Source: Flavonifractor porci (GTDB lineage Bacteria; Bacillota; Clostridia; Oscillospirales; Oscillospiraceae). From it: a DNA stretch of 64,000 bases. Positions within the stretch are counted from its first letter, which is position 1. Each line of letters opens with the position of its first letter. The notes under the pieces are model-generated. The model searched no databases and was not told the DNA's origin. It was given only the letters and a program-made list of their open reading frames with translations. Positions 18,001-25,834 of the stretch are shown piece by piece. The stretch lies in NCBI RefSeq assembly GCF_037572415.1, contig NZ_JBBHLB010000007.1, positions 90,195-154,194 on the forward strand, given 5' to 3'. A program made the translations under genes and the position numbers.

Positions 18001-18856
18001 AGGCGGCTCCATCTCCCCCAGCGGCTCCGTGCGGGTCTCCCGCGGCGGCAGCAAGACCTTTACCATGAAGGCCGATGAGGGCTATGAGATCGACGACGTG
18101 CTGGTGGATGGCGAGAGCGCAGGTGCTGTGGACAGCTACACCTTCAAAAATGTGAAGGAAGCTCACACCATCTCCGTCTCCTTCCGGCAGCTGCCTCCCG
18201 CCCCCGATGACACCGGCGTATCCGACTGGCTCAACACCAAGGATCACTTCGCCTACCTCCAGGGCTTCCCCAATAGCTGCTTTGGTCCCAGCCAGAACAT
18301 GACCCGCGCCGAGGCGGCCCAGATGTTCTACAACCTGCTGCTGAACAAGGACGTGACCCAGACCGTCTCCTTCTCCGACGTGCCCGCCGGCGCCTGGTAC
18401 GCCGACGCAGTCAACACCCTGGCCTCCATCGGCATTCTGGAGGGCGTAGGCGGCGGCCGCTTTGAGCCTACCCGCGTCATCACCCGGGCCGAATTTACCG
18501 CCATGGGTATGCGTTTCGGCGACCTGAGCACCGAGGGCAAAAATATCTTCTCTGATGTGGATGAGGATGACTGGTTCTATGATGTGGTGGTCGGCTCCAT
18601 CCAGTACGGCTGGATCAACGGCTTTACCGACGGCACCTTCCGCCCCTATCAGACCATCACCCGGGCCGAGGTCACCGTCATCACCAACCGGTTGCTGGGC
18701 CGCAGCGCTGATGAGTCCTATGTGGATAAGCACGCCGACCAGCTGCGGAAGTTCTGCGATGTGGACAAGGACAACTGGGCCTATTACGACATCGCTGAGG
18801 CCACCAACTCCCACGAATATGTCAAGTCCGGCAGTCGGGAAACCTGGGAAAAATAA
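15011..18856 (+). CDS. SLH-domain surface protein with beta-helix and InlB-like repeats (copy 1)
   Basis: This is a 1281-residue protein. The start is the ATG overlapping the zinc-ribbon stop, with CAGGAGGGAAAG before it. A signal peptide covers residues 1-27 (cleavage near VAFA-EE). A short acidic linker is followed by a long right-handed beta-helix-like region (about 50-700) with repeated phrases such as MTISGTMDLG, NGGTISDN and DGGSISNN. About 700-900 is beta-rich. Two divergent InlB-B-type repeats (NGTITPDSAEVDYGGS; GGSISPSGSVRVSRGGS) cover about 915-1060. Three SLH domains occupy the last ~210 residues (FSDV..WY, TRAE motifs), anchoring the protein to secondary cell wall polymer. The last 296 codons are nearly identical to copy 2. 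Expression probably depends on the invertible promoter. Confidence 0.92.
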   Translation: MKRTTQHILSLLLTCAMLLSLLPAVAFAEEPETAPNTAADTLAEPAPVNEPEPESDKIVYVSSAGSDETGDGTQDNPYATLFKAVEKAEDGSTIHVLTDLTIADTRTARVTDKHLTITSADPENPVTLTRGKNVTAADNHQSWYNGALIEVTTSDAASGTSDNAASVTLKNIVLTDDGKHDGTYFAQTNSTINGAQPENGNLAFVQDAVVTAHGLSDRRVNITLGEGAVLQDFGGMSAVYATGNVQITMQSGSVIKDIGVTDRVRSDTIKNCPPEEVGPAGAVWLQGSCLVMEEGSEIRNITGRAVYADGGSAVINGTISDISSDADMWQGKGGVAVHVRNNADVTFGSTALFDNTNVSAKIDSAVYVNQGSFEMADGAKICNLAGTAIMGYGSTTQPADSINIMIDGEICGIINGGNAINLNESGGLYCKIGPNADIHHNTVWAATLYAQGPGIVIDLYGTIRDNTSTQYSAGIWLANNFTGARLTMYDGAKITGNTSVNDGAAVIVSRGSFIMDGGSISNNCSVGNPSLAGGVSVRRSGSFTMNAGEITSNITTGYGGGVQYNDDSWGNECVILNGGTISDNIMNVTATLNGETGKYDFTDGVSNDISVSTSQFGHISRYMTISGTMDLGNPTVYLEKYNVTLTPPGSGVKFGNASDAGITSVTSAAVQTGWSDTVLAALWAVGSEPVTALEISKPAGAAALPIYAGVVAVGENGEPVAGAPVCFYPVAEQNGKLTIRFPNSINGSALALVQPTADYGFMTASAPATLVGKTDVDKTYQIPYCFTYTVSDNLKNRLKAGEALRDISIQIHLNEDLTVDPGKITFTSDIFAPGTITYENGLLTIPCTMKDGWENAANWNAIAEFSAALPGAKFSEGTTLAVSGDFNAQIAKDQSKIFVPSDPAVTLLKSKALITAIAGPNGTITPDSAEVDYGGSATFTITANDGYHISDIKVDGQSVAVTTSYKFESVTTDHTIEASFAENGTTTRYTISASAGEGGSISPSGSVRVSRGGSKTFTMKADEGYEIDDVLVDGESAGAVDSYTFKNVKEAHTISVSFRQLPPAPDDTGVSDWLNTKDHFAYLQGFPNSCFGPSQNMTRAEAAQMFYNLLLNKDVTQTVSFSDVPAGAWYADAVNTLASIGILEGVGGGRFEPTRVITRAEFTAMGMRFGDLSTEGKNIFSDVDEDDWFYDVVVGSIQYGWINGFTDGTFRPYQTITRAEVTVITNRLLGRSADESYVDKHADQLRKFCDVDKDNWAYYDIAEATNSHEYVKSGSRETWEK

Positions 18857-18942
18857 GGTCCTGCTATTCTCCCATCTCTAGCCGGAAAACAGCTTTGTAC
18901 CCAACGCGCAGCGGAGCGGCAAGATCTTCTTGCCGCTCCGCT
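17969..18942 (+). repeat. 974-bp direct repeat, copy A (SLH 3' end)
   Basis: The sequence from ACCCGCTACACC to the end of the downstream hairpin is repeated at 22342-23315 with no indels and only a few substitutions (for example Ala to Thr before PDDTG, TAC to CAC near the end, AAA-TAA to AAG-TAA). The near identity exceeds what neighbouring parts of the two genes show, pointing to recent duplication or gene conversion. The hairpin at its end lacks a T-tract in this copy. Confidence 0.93.
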
Positions 18943-19072
18943 GAGACTATCGAAAATGCACAAGTACCATTTCGACAAAATACTACACGGTGAATAGGTC
19001 TGGATTTCTTGTAAATTTCTACTCCTGCCCAACCATAAGAATTGTCCTGTCCCAGGTTTATATTCTCAGGGG
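18943..19072 (+). other. Unique spacer between the two SLH genes
   Basis: About 130 bp without a gene. No convincing promoter was found. The preceding hairpin (18910-18942) has no following T-run, so read-through from copy 1 into copy 2 is plausible. Confidence 0.4.
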
Positions 19073-19189
19073 TGCGGCTACCCAGTGTGCGCGGGCAGCA
19101 TATGCAAACAGCACCGCCGCCAAGCAACACCATCCCTATTTCAGGTGCGTGGAGACGCACACATTTTATACAGGAGGGAACGCAGATGA
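19073..19189 (+). pseudogene. Remnant of the zinc-ribbon gene 3' end
   Basis: This segment corresponds to the last ~38 codons of the zinc-ribbon gene (CGYPVCAGSI, then KQHRRQAT and a QVRGDAHILYRRE tail) and keeps frame and the TGA that overlaps the next ATG. It has no start codon or upstream part. It shows that the duplicated unit began inside the zinc-ribbon gene, and it still supplies the ribosome site of the second SLH gene. Confidence 0.8.
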
Positions 19190-22100
19190 AACGAATCACA
19201 CAGCATATCTTAAGCCTGCTGCTTACCTGCGCCATGCTGCTGAGTCTTCTACCAGCTGTAGCTTTGGCTGAAGAGCCGGAAGAGAATGCTACACCGACAG
19301 GTAAGACGATCTATGTTGCAGCAACAGGCGGAGAAGGCGAGTTGGGCTCAAAGGAAAATCCGTATACCTCTTTAAAGGCTGCTGTAGACGCCATCAATCA
19401 GGATGCAGACAACCAATATTATACCGTCTATCTGATGTCGGACGTAGAGGCAGCCGCCTGTGCCCGCATCACAGACCACTATGTAATCATTTCCAGCCTG
19501 CCCGCGGAAGAGGGGCAAATACAGGAGATTTACACCATTACCCGCGCGGAGGATTTTAAACAGATACAAGATACCGCCCGCTCTACCTATAACCCCGCTA
19601 TGATCGAGGTCACAGTTCCCGCAGGAAAAGGAGCCTCGGTCACACTGAAAAATGTCACTCTGGATGATGCCGGCCGGCATGAAGGAACCATTTTTACCCA
19701 GGCCAGCAGTGGCGGTGACACCAGTAAAAACAGTCTCTGCGTGCAGGATGCCATGATCGCAGCCTATGGCACAGATGCCGCTCAGGCTGAGATCATTCTG
19801 GGCAGCGGCGCAACCCTGAAGAACTTCGGCGGCATGTCCGCAGTCCGGGTCATCGCCGGTGCCTCCCTGACCATGGAAACGGGCAGCATCATCTGCGACG
19901 ACACCGCAAATGACCGAATCAAGGGTGCCTCCGGAAGTATTGGCCCCGTGGGTGCCGTATGGGCGCAGGGCACCAACATTACCATTGACGATGGCGCCGT
20001 CATCCGGGATGTTGTGGGCCGCGCCGTCTGTGTGGACGGCGGTTCTGCCACCATCGGCGGTGAAATTGTCAATATCAAAGCAGACAATGATATGTGGCAG
20101 GGAACCACAGGCGTGGCAGTTCATGGGCGTGGAGATTCGGGTATCACCCTGGCCGCTTCTTGTGAAATCCGGGATTTTAATGCCAATGCCAGTCAGGGTT
20201 CCGTGATCGGTATGTATGCCAGCGACCTGGATATGAAACAGGGCGCAAAAATGACCAATATCACTGGAATCTCCGCCCTTTACATGGACGATATGGGAAA
20301 AGATTATCAGCATACCGCCCTGGTCAACGGCACCGTGGAAAAGGTGGAAAACAATCCCGTCATGCGTTCCTGGTACGGCCATATTGAGATCGGCCCTACC
20401 GGCGTCGTACAGAATTGCGTTTCCAGTGCGGGTTTATCGGACGGCCAGGTGCTGTACACCAACAATGGCTCCAGGTACACCATTCGCGGCAAGATTTTAA
20501 ACAATAAGGGCACCGCGATCTATATTGCCAATCAGTCCGGCGGCCGTCCTGAAGTCATCATGGAAGAAGGCGCAGAGATCTCCGGCACCAAGGGCGCTGG
20601 CCTGTTTGGCACCGGCGTTGCGGTCCGTGTCAACAACGGTTCTCTCTTTACCATGAACGGCGGTACTATCTCCGGAAACGGCACTGGCGTTGAGGTAAGC
20701 GGCAAACCTAACTTCAAAGGCGTCGAATTCGTGATGAACGGCGGCACCATCTCCGGCAATTCTTATGGTATCAAATATACGGTCGCAGGTGAATCCAAAG
20801 TGCGGCTCAATGGCGGCACACTGTCTGACAACGGAACGACCTATCAGATTTCCGCCACCGGCGGCTCCGCCAAGGATGCCAACGAAAACATTTATATCGC
20901 ATCCGGCGTACTCCAGGGCAACACGACTATAAACACCTCTTTCGGTACACTGACTCTGGATGAACCCTACCCCTCCCTGTGGCTGGGCGCCGCCTCCAGT
21001 GACTCCAAAAACCAAGTTGACGCCCTGGTCAAGGCCGGCGAGGGCCAGGCTAACTGGGCTGTTAAGGGAAGCGCCCTCTGGTTTAAAGCCGACTCAGACA
21101 CTCTGCACTTCTCCATGTCCAGACCTTCTTCGGTTGAGAAGGGCGTCGGTCTGCACATTGGCTACATCCCGCTGAAGGACGATGGTATCCCCGCAGACGG
21201 CGCAACGCTGACCCTGCTTCCTCTGGTCAACAGTGAGGTCCTTGATGTGACATTGACCGGTCTGACGCCGGGCACTTCCTATGCGCTGGCTTTTGTGGCC
21301 GAGGACAAATACTATGTCACCATCGATCCTGCCGACATCACCGTATATATGGGCGGCGAGCAGGGCTCCAACCATGTCACAGAAGACAACGGCACCATCA
21401 CCAGCAGCACCTCCCTGCCGGAATTTGGTTTCCGCATTGAGGCCAAGGCAGGCTTGGCTCCCACCGATATCCGGTTTAAAGAGGAAGGCAGCGGAAAGGT
21501 TTGGAAGGTCATCCCGTATAACGAAACAGCCACAGACATTTACAAAATCGTTCCGGACACGGATGGACAGGACCCTGTTCGCCTGCTATTCACCGATGAC
21601 ACAGGAAAAGCCATTGTCAGCGACCAATTTGCAGTTGGCCTTGAAGTCAATAAGCACTTCAACATGGGCATCTATTCCGGCGCTGTGGACCAAGGCAAGA
21701 TCTATGCCGTTGATCAGGGCAGCACCTCCGGGGAGACTTACGGCGTGATCTCTAATACCGGCATTCTGAATGTCCGAGGCACGACCAGTAAGGTAGAGTA
21801 TGCAGACCTGAACCAGCCTGCCACCAGCGGCAAAGTCGGAGTCACCACCGCTGATGGCGTCACATTTACCATCAATGACAGCAATGTATCGGTGACTGAT
21901 TCCACCGGCATTGCCCTGCTGTTTGACGACATCATTGAGAGCACCTCCAGCGAGTCCAATCGCACTCAGCTGCTTGAGGATAAAGCTGATCAGGCCTTGG
22001 CCAAACCTGTTCCGGAAGGAATGGTCCGCAACTATGATCTGAAATATCTTGATCTGGTGGACAGATATAACGGCAACACATGGGTCAAGGCCTCTGCCGA

Positions 22101-23229
22101 TGTTACCGTTTCCTGGCCTTATCCCGCCGGCACAAACAAAGATACAGAGTTTACGCTGCTTCACTTTGAGGATCTTCACCGCGATATGGCCTCCAATGAA
22201 GTTGCCGGAGACATTGCCGGATGTACGGTATCTGAAGTGAGCATCCTGGAGAAAACAGATACTCACATTGTCTTTAAGGTCGGTTCCGGCGGCTTCTCTC
22301 CGTTCGCTCTGGTTTGGGAGGAATCTGATATCCCCAGCGTTACCCGCTACACCATCAGCGCCAGCGCCGGTGAAGGCGGCTCCATCTCCCCCAGCGGCTC
22401 CGTGCGGGTCTCCCGCGGCGGCAGCAAGACCTTTACCATGAAGGCCGATGAGGGCTATGAGATCGACGACGTGCTGGTGGATGGCGAGAGCGCAGGTGCT
22501 GTGGACAGCTACACCTTCAAAAATGTGAAGGAAGCTCACACCATCTCCGTCTCCTTCCGGCAGCTGCCTCCCACCCCCGATGACACCGGCGTATCCGACT
22601 GGCTCAACACCAAGGATCACTTCGCCTACCTCCAGGGCTTCCCCAATAGCTGCTTTGGTCCCAGCCAGAACATGACCCGCGCCGAGGCGGCCCAGATGTT
22701 CTACAACCTGCTGCTGAACAAGGACGTGACCCAGACCGTCTCCTTCTCCGACGTGCCCGCCGGCGCCTGGTACGCCGACGCAGTCAACACCCTGGCCTCC
22801 ATCGGCATTCTGGAGGGCGTGGGCGGCGGCCGCTTTGAGCCTACCCGCGTCATCACCCGGGCCGAATTTACCGCCATGGGTATGCGTTTCGGCGACCTGA
22901 GCACCGAGGGCAAAAATATCTTCTCTGATGTGGATGAGGATGACTGGTTCTATGATGTGGTGGTCGGCTCCATCCAGTACGGCTGGATCAACGGCTTTAC
23001 CGACGGCACCTTCCGCCCCTATCAGACCATCACCCGGGCCGAGGTCACCGTCATCACCAACCGGTTGCTGGGCCGCAGCGCTGATGAGTCCTATGTGGAT
23101 AAGCACGCCGACCAGCTGCGGAAGTTCTGCGATGTGGACAAGGACAACTGGGCCTATCACGACATCGCTGAGGCCACCAACTCCCACGAATATGTCAAGT
23201 CCGGCAGTCGGGAAACCTGGGAAAAGTAA
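19186..23229 (+). CDS. SLH-domain surface protein with beta-helix and InlB-like repeat (copy 2)
   Basis: This is a 1347-residue protein. The signal peptide is nearly identical to copy 1 (MKRITQHILSLLLTC). A beta-helix-like region (about 40-560) has different sequence but the same style, with motifs such as FTMNGGTISGNGTG and FVMNGGTISGNSYG. A long beta-rich middle follows. A single InlB-B-type repeat lies at about 1053-1125, and three SLH domains occupy the last ~210 residues. The ribosome site CAGGAGGGAAC precedes the ATG. The variable N-terminal two-thirds with a constant anchor suggests display of alternative surface domains from one locus. Confidence 0.92.
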   Translation: MKRITQHILSLLLTCAMLLSLLPAVALAEEPEENATPTGKTIYVAATGGEGELGSKENPYTSLKAAVDAINQDADNQYYTVYLMSDVEAAACARITDHYVIISSLPAEEGQIQEIYTITRAEDFKQIQDTARSTYNPAMIEVTVPAGKGASVTLKNVTLDDAGRHEGTIFTQASSGGDTSKNSLCVQDAMIAAYGTDAAQAEIILGSGATLKNFGGMSAVRVIAGASLTMETGSIICDDTANDRIKGASGSIGPVGAVWAQGTNITIDDGAVIRDVVGRAVCVDGGSATIGGEIVNIKADNDMWQGTTGVAVHGRGDSGITLAASCEIRDFNANASQGSVIGMYASDLDMKQGAKMTNITGISALYMDDMGKDYQHTALVNGTVEKVENNPVMRSWYGHIEIGPTGVVQNCVSSAGLSDGQVLYTNNGSRYTIRGKILNNKGTAIYIANQSGGRPEVIMEEGAEISGTKGAGLFGTGVAVRVNNGSLFTMNGGTISGNGTGVEVSGKPNFKGVEFVMNGGTISGNSYGIKYTVAGESKVRLNGGTLSDNGTTYQISATGGSAKDANENIYIASGVLQGNTTINTSFGTLTLDEPYPSLWLGAASSDSKNQVDALVKAGEGQANWAVKGSALWFKADSDTLHFSMSRPSSVEKGVGLHIGYIPLKDDGIPADGATLTLLPLVNSEVLDVTLTGLTPGTSYALAFVAEDKYYVTIDPADITVYMGGEQGSNHVTEDNGTITSSTSLPEFGFRIEAKAGLAPTDIRFKEEGSGKVWKVIPYNETATDIYKIVPDTDGQDPVRLLFTDDTGKAIVSDQFAVGLEVNKHFNMGIYSGAVDQGKIYAVDQGSTSGETYGVISNTGILNVRGTTSKVEYADLNQPATSGKVGVTTADGVTFTINDSNVSVTDSTGIALLFDDIIESTSSESNRTQLLEDKADQALAKPVPEGMVRNYDLKYLDLVDRYNGNTWVKASADVTVSWPYPAGTNKDTEFTLLHFEDLHRDMASNEVAGDIAGCTVSEVSILEKTDTHIVFKVGSGGFSPFALVWEESDIPSVTRYTISASAGEGGSISPSGSVRVSRGGSKTFTMKADEGYEIDDVLVDGESAGAVDSYTFKNVKEAHTISVSFRQLPPTPDDTGVSDWLNTKDHFAYLQGFPNSCFGPSQNMTRAEAAQMFYNLLLNKDVTQTVSFSDVPAGAWYADAVNTLASIGILEGVGGGRFEPTRVITRAEFTAMGMRFGDLSTEGKNIFSDVDEDDWFYDVVVGSIQYGWINGFTDGTFRPYQTITRAEVTVITNRLLGRSADESYVDKHADQLRKFCDVDKDNWAYHDIAEATNSHEYVKSGSRETWEK

Positions 23230-23315
23230 GGTCCTGCTATTCTCCCATCTCTAGCCGGAAAACAGCTTTGTACCCAACGCGCAGCGGAGCGGCAAGATCT
23301 TCTTGCCGCTCCGCT
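22342..23315 (+). repeat. 974-bp direct repeat, copy B (SLH 3' end)
   Basis: This is the partner of 17969-18942 in the same orientation, 4373 bp away. Recombination between the copies would delete 4373 bp and leave one SLH gene with the copy 1 N-terminus. Confidence 0.93.
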
Positions 23316-23323
23316 TTCTTTTA
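23283..23323 (+). terminator. Terminator after SLH copy 2
   Basis: A GC-rich stem AGCGGAGCGGCAAG / CTTGCCGCTCCGCT (23283-23315) is followed by TTCTTTT. Only this copy of the hairpin has the T-tract. Confidence 0.85.
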
Positions 23324-23353
23324 TACCTTCCGCTCATATTTTAAAATAAGCAA

Positions 23354-23388
23354 AAATTATTGACAAACAATAATCCTTCTGTTATGCT
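23354..23388 (+). promoter_or_regulatory. Promoter and likely operator of the DUF2975 operon
   Basis: A near-consensus promoter TTGACA (23360-23365), 17-bp spacer, TATGCT (23383-23388). ATTATTGACAAACAATAAT is an inverted repeat (7-bp arms) overlapping the -35. It is a probable operator for the XRE protein encoded two genes downstream. Confidence 0.7.
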
Positions 23389-23430
23389 CAAGATGAAATT
23401 ATAATAAAACAATAATTTGAGGTGAGCATC

Positions 23431-24402
23431 ATGACACGCAAGCATATTCTGATCCTGCTATGCGCCGCTCTGGTCGGAGGGCTGACGGCCCTTGCTCTGT
23501 CGTGCTATGATCCGCAGGGGCTGCCAGGCCTGCTCTCCGCCCCAGGCCAGGGGCTGCGGGAACTCTCCCTGTCCGGTCCCTGGGGCAATCTGGGAGCCTG
23601 GGCAATCACCCTGGCTGTTACCCTGCTGCCCCTGCTGCTTCTGGTGCTGCCCAAAGACCGGGGGCCCCTGGTATGGGAGGACTGGCTGTTGCTGCCCGCC
23701 TGCGGGGTTGGATTCTGCATGGTGTTTTTCTCTGTCAACCCCACCCTGCTCCCCATGCAGATTCCGGAGATATGGCCCTTTGTCTCCCTGTGCGTCTATC
23801 TCTCCGTGCTGGCAGCCTGGCTGGTCCTGCGGGTGCTGCGTCGGCTGGAGGAAGAGGCGACTGACCGGCTGGCCGGTGTGCTTCGTATCCTGCTGTGGGC
23901 CTGCGCCCTGCTGGCGGCCTTTGGAACGGCGTACAACCGGATCGGCGGCTTTGCCAACCAAGCCATCCAGGCGCCGTTGAACGACCCTTCTGGCTATGAG
24001 CTGCTCTTTGAATCCAACAGCATCAACGATACCATCACCAGCGGACTGATCCTCCAGTTTATTTTGACGCTCCTTCCTCTGGTGGCCGACCTGTTCACCG
24101 CCTTTTTGCTGGCTCAGGCAGCCTCCCTTACCGCCGTTCTGAAAGCGGGCTTGTTCAGCCAGGAGGCCGTGGAACAGTGTGCCCTCACAGCCCGCTGGTG
24201 CCGGCAGCTGGTGGTATGGTCCGCTCTGCTCACCGTTCTGAAAAACCTGTTTCAGCTTACCTTCCTGGCGTTACCGCTCCAGTCCCATTTTCAGGTGTAT
24301 ATCCCTCTGTCCTCCCTGGTGCTGGCCGCCGCCCTCTACCTGCTGTGCCGCTGCCTCCAGCAGGGCAAGGAGCTCCAGGAGGACAACCAGTCCATTATCT
24401 GA
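23431..24402 (+). CDS. DUF2975-like multi-pass membrane protein
   Basis: This is a 323-residue protein (MTRKHILILL) with about seven or eight hydrophobic segments and an ending (LQQGKELQEDNQSII) typical of DUF2975 proteins. Those are usually about 160-200 residues, so this is a longer version. The ATG at 23431 has GAGGTGAG before it; a GTG three codons upstream is possible. As in other Firmicutes, the membrane protein is followed directly by a small YozG-type helix-turn-helix gene. The pair is a known association of unknown purpose, possibly membrane-linked control of the repressor. Confidence 0.65.
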   Translation: MTRKHILILLCAALVGGLTALALSCYDPQGLPGLLSAPGQGLRELSLSGPWGNLGAWAITLAVTLLPLLLLVLPKDRGPLVWEDWLLLPACGVGFCMVFFSVNPTLLPMQIPEIWPFVSLCVYLSVLAAWLVLRVLRRLEEEATDRLAGVLRILLWACALLAAFGTAYNRIGGFANQAIQAPLNDPSGYELLFESNSINDTITSGLILQFILTLLPLVADLFTAFLLAQAASLTAVLKAGLFSQEAVEQCALTARWCRQLVVWSALLTVLKNLFQLTFLALPLQSHFQVYIPLSSLVLAAALYLLCRCLQQGKELQEDNQSII

Positions 24403-24411
24403 GGTACTTCC

Positions 24412-24654
24412 ATGGCCATTACCGTACATCTGAGTGAAATTCTGAAAGACCGCCATATGACTGCCAAGGAGCTGTGTACCAAGGTTGGCATCACCGAGGC
24501 CAATCTGTCTATCCTGCGATCCGGCAAGGCGAACGGCGTACGCTTTCACACCATCAACAAAATTTGTTACTACCTCAACTGCGACGTAGGGGATATCCTG
24601 CGCTTCGACGGACGATTGGAGGATGAGGATAATGACAGCGAAGAAACGCCTTGA
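24412..24654 (+). CDS. YozG-type XRE transcriptional regulator
   Basis: This is an 80-residue protein consisting almost entirely of a Cro/C1-type helix-turn-helix (LSEILKDRHMTAKELCTKVG, ITEANLSILRSGKA, CDVGDILRF). It starts 9 bp after the DUF2975 stop with GAGG before the ATG, and overlaps the next gene by 23 bp. It probably autoregulates through the inverted repeat at the promoter near 23360. Confidence 0.88.
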   Translation: MAITVHLSEILKDRHMTAKELCTKVGITEANLSILRSGKANGVRFHTINKICYYLNCDVGDILRFDGRLEDEDNDSEETP

Positions 24655-25552
24655 CCGCCGGTTCCTGATTCCGGCTGTAGGGATCGCCCTTGTTCTGCTG
24701 CTGGTACTGCTCCGGCCGGTCAGCCTGGCCCAGCCGGAGGCCCAGAGTCCTGTTCAGGACCGCTGGGTGGGCTACTACATGGTCTATCGGCCTATTGATG
24801 ATCACGACTTTGACCGGGACTGGGAAACTTATGGGGACACCAAAATACTGAACGCCCAACGCCAGAACGATGGCAGGTATGCCTTCACCGATCTGGATGG
24901 GCAGGCACTCTTCTTTGACTTTCTCCCCTCCACTGATCCGGAGGACCCCTCCTCTGTCATCATTGCCCATCAATCCGACGCGGCAAACACCGATATCCGC
25001 TCCCACATTACGGACAGCGAAACCACCGAAAGCCTCTCAGGCACGCTGTATTTCGGTCCCGCCTCCTCTTCCTCCATAAGCGATCAGGACTGCATCTGGA
25101 CTGCCTGCCTGGTCTATCAGCGGGCGGATGGCTCTCTCTATCTCACAAAAGGCTATTCCTATCAGAGCGACGGCGTCACCCTCAAACAGGAGACCAAGTA
25201 CACCTCAACCATCAACGGCTGCACCACACAAGACGTGCTCTCGGTAGAACTCGCCATAGAACGGATTCCCCGGATAGCGTCCTGCACCTTCTTCCAGTTG
25301 GATGAGAATGGCACACTTCTGAACGAGACTACACTGTCCGAGGCTGAGGCCCTGGCCCTGACCGATGGCAGCTATCAGCTTCCTCTTGTGGAGGGCACAG
25401 CCTGTATCCTGATCCGACAGGATGAGGAACGGGACGGCCAGACCTACACCACCCTCACTCCCCAGCCAGACGGCAGCTTCACCGGGGAACTCTGGTTCCT
25501 GGATGAACGCGGAATTGGCGTCCAGATTATAATTCAAACAATATCTGAATAA
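24632..25552 (+). CDS. Membrane-anchored protein of unknown function
   Basis: This is a 306-residue protein starting MTAKKRLDRRFLIPAVG. One hydrophobic helix lies at about residues 11-28 (VGIALVLLLVLL), followed by an extracytoplasmic domain with WVGYYMVYRPIDDHDF. No family was recognised. The ATG at 24632 was chosen over 24623 because GGAGG sits 9 bp upstream of it and touches the earlier ATG. It is the third gene of the DUF2975-XRE operon, so it may be a partner or cargo of that regulatory pair. Confidence 0.75.
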   Translation: MTAKKRLDRRFLIPAVGIALVLLLVLLRPVSLAQPEAQSPVQDRWVGYYMVYRPIDDHDFDRDWETYGDTKILNAQRQNDGRYAFTDLDGQALFFDFLPSTDPEDPSSVIIAHQSDAANTDIRSHITDSETTESLSGTLYFGPASSSSISDQDCIWTACLVYQRADGSLYLTKGYSYQSDGVTLKQETKYTSTINGCTTQDVLSVELAIERIPRIASCTFFQLDENGTLLNETTLSEAEALALTDGSYQLPLVEGTACILIRQDEERDGQTYTTLTPQPDGSFTGELWFLDERGIGVQIIIQTISE

Positions 25553-25560
25553 ACAAAAAA

Positions 25561-25590
25561 CAAGCCGCAAGCGAAATCGCTTGCGGCTTG
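25561..25590. terminator. Terminator after the DUF2975 operon
   Basis: A 14-bp perfect stem CAAGCCGCAAGCGA / TCGCTTGCGGCTTG with an AA loop, preceded by A6 (a T-run on the minus strand). It follows the stop codon by about 8 bp. Confidence 0.85.
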
Positions 25591-25834
25591 TTGGAACATC
25601 ACAACAGTATAGATGCCGGCAGGATATGGGGCCCCACACAGTGGGGCGGCGCTTTTGCGCCGTAAGAGCGTTTTTGCCGGAGGCGAAAACCTCGGCGCAG
25701 GGACAATTCATTTGCCTCGAGCATTTTGATTTCTCACGGTATCCATAAAAATAGCCACACCGAAAGGTGTGGCTATTTTTATGTAACATCAAAACGCTGT
25801 AGATGTCATGTTATCTCCGCAAAACTCAAATTAT
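25591..25834. other. Intergenic region with several hairpins and a repeated half
   Basis: No gene was seen. The region holds small hairpins (CCCCACACAGTGGGG; GCGGCGCTTTTGCGCCG) and a strong terminator at 25747-25780. The motif AACATCA-AAC-TAGATG follows both the terminator at 25561 and that at 25747, so the two halves look like diverged copies. This is the left boundary zone of the mobile island. Confidence 0.45.
25747..25780. terminator. Bidirectional terminator downstream of the BRO gene
   Basis: A perfect 15-bp stem AAAAATAGCCACACC / GGTGTGGCTATTTTT with a GAAA tetraloop. It provides a T-run on both strands and ends the minus-strand island operon. Confidence 0.88.
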
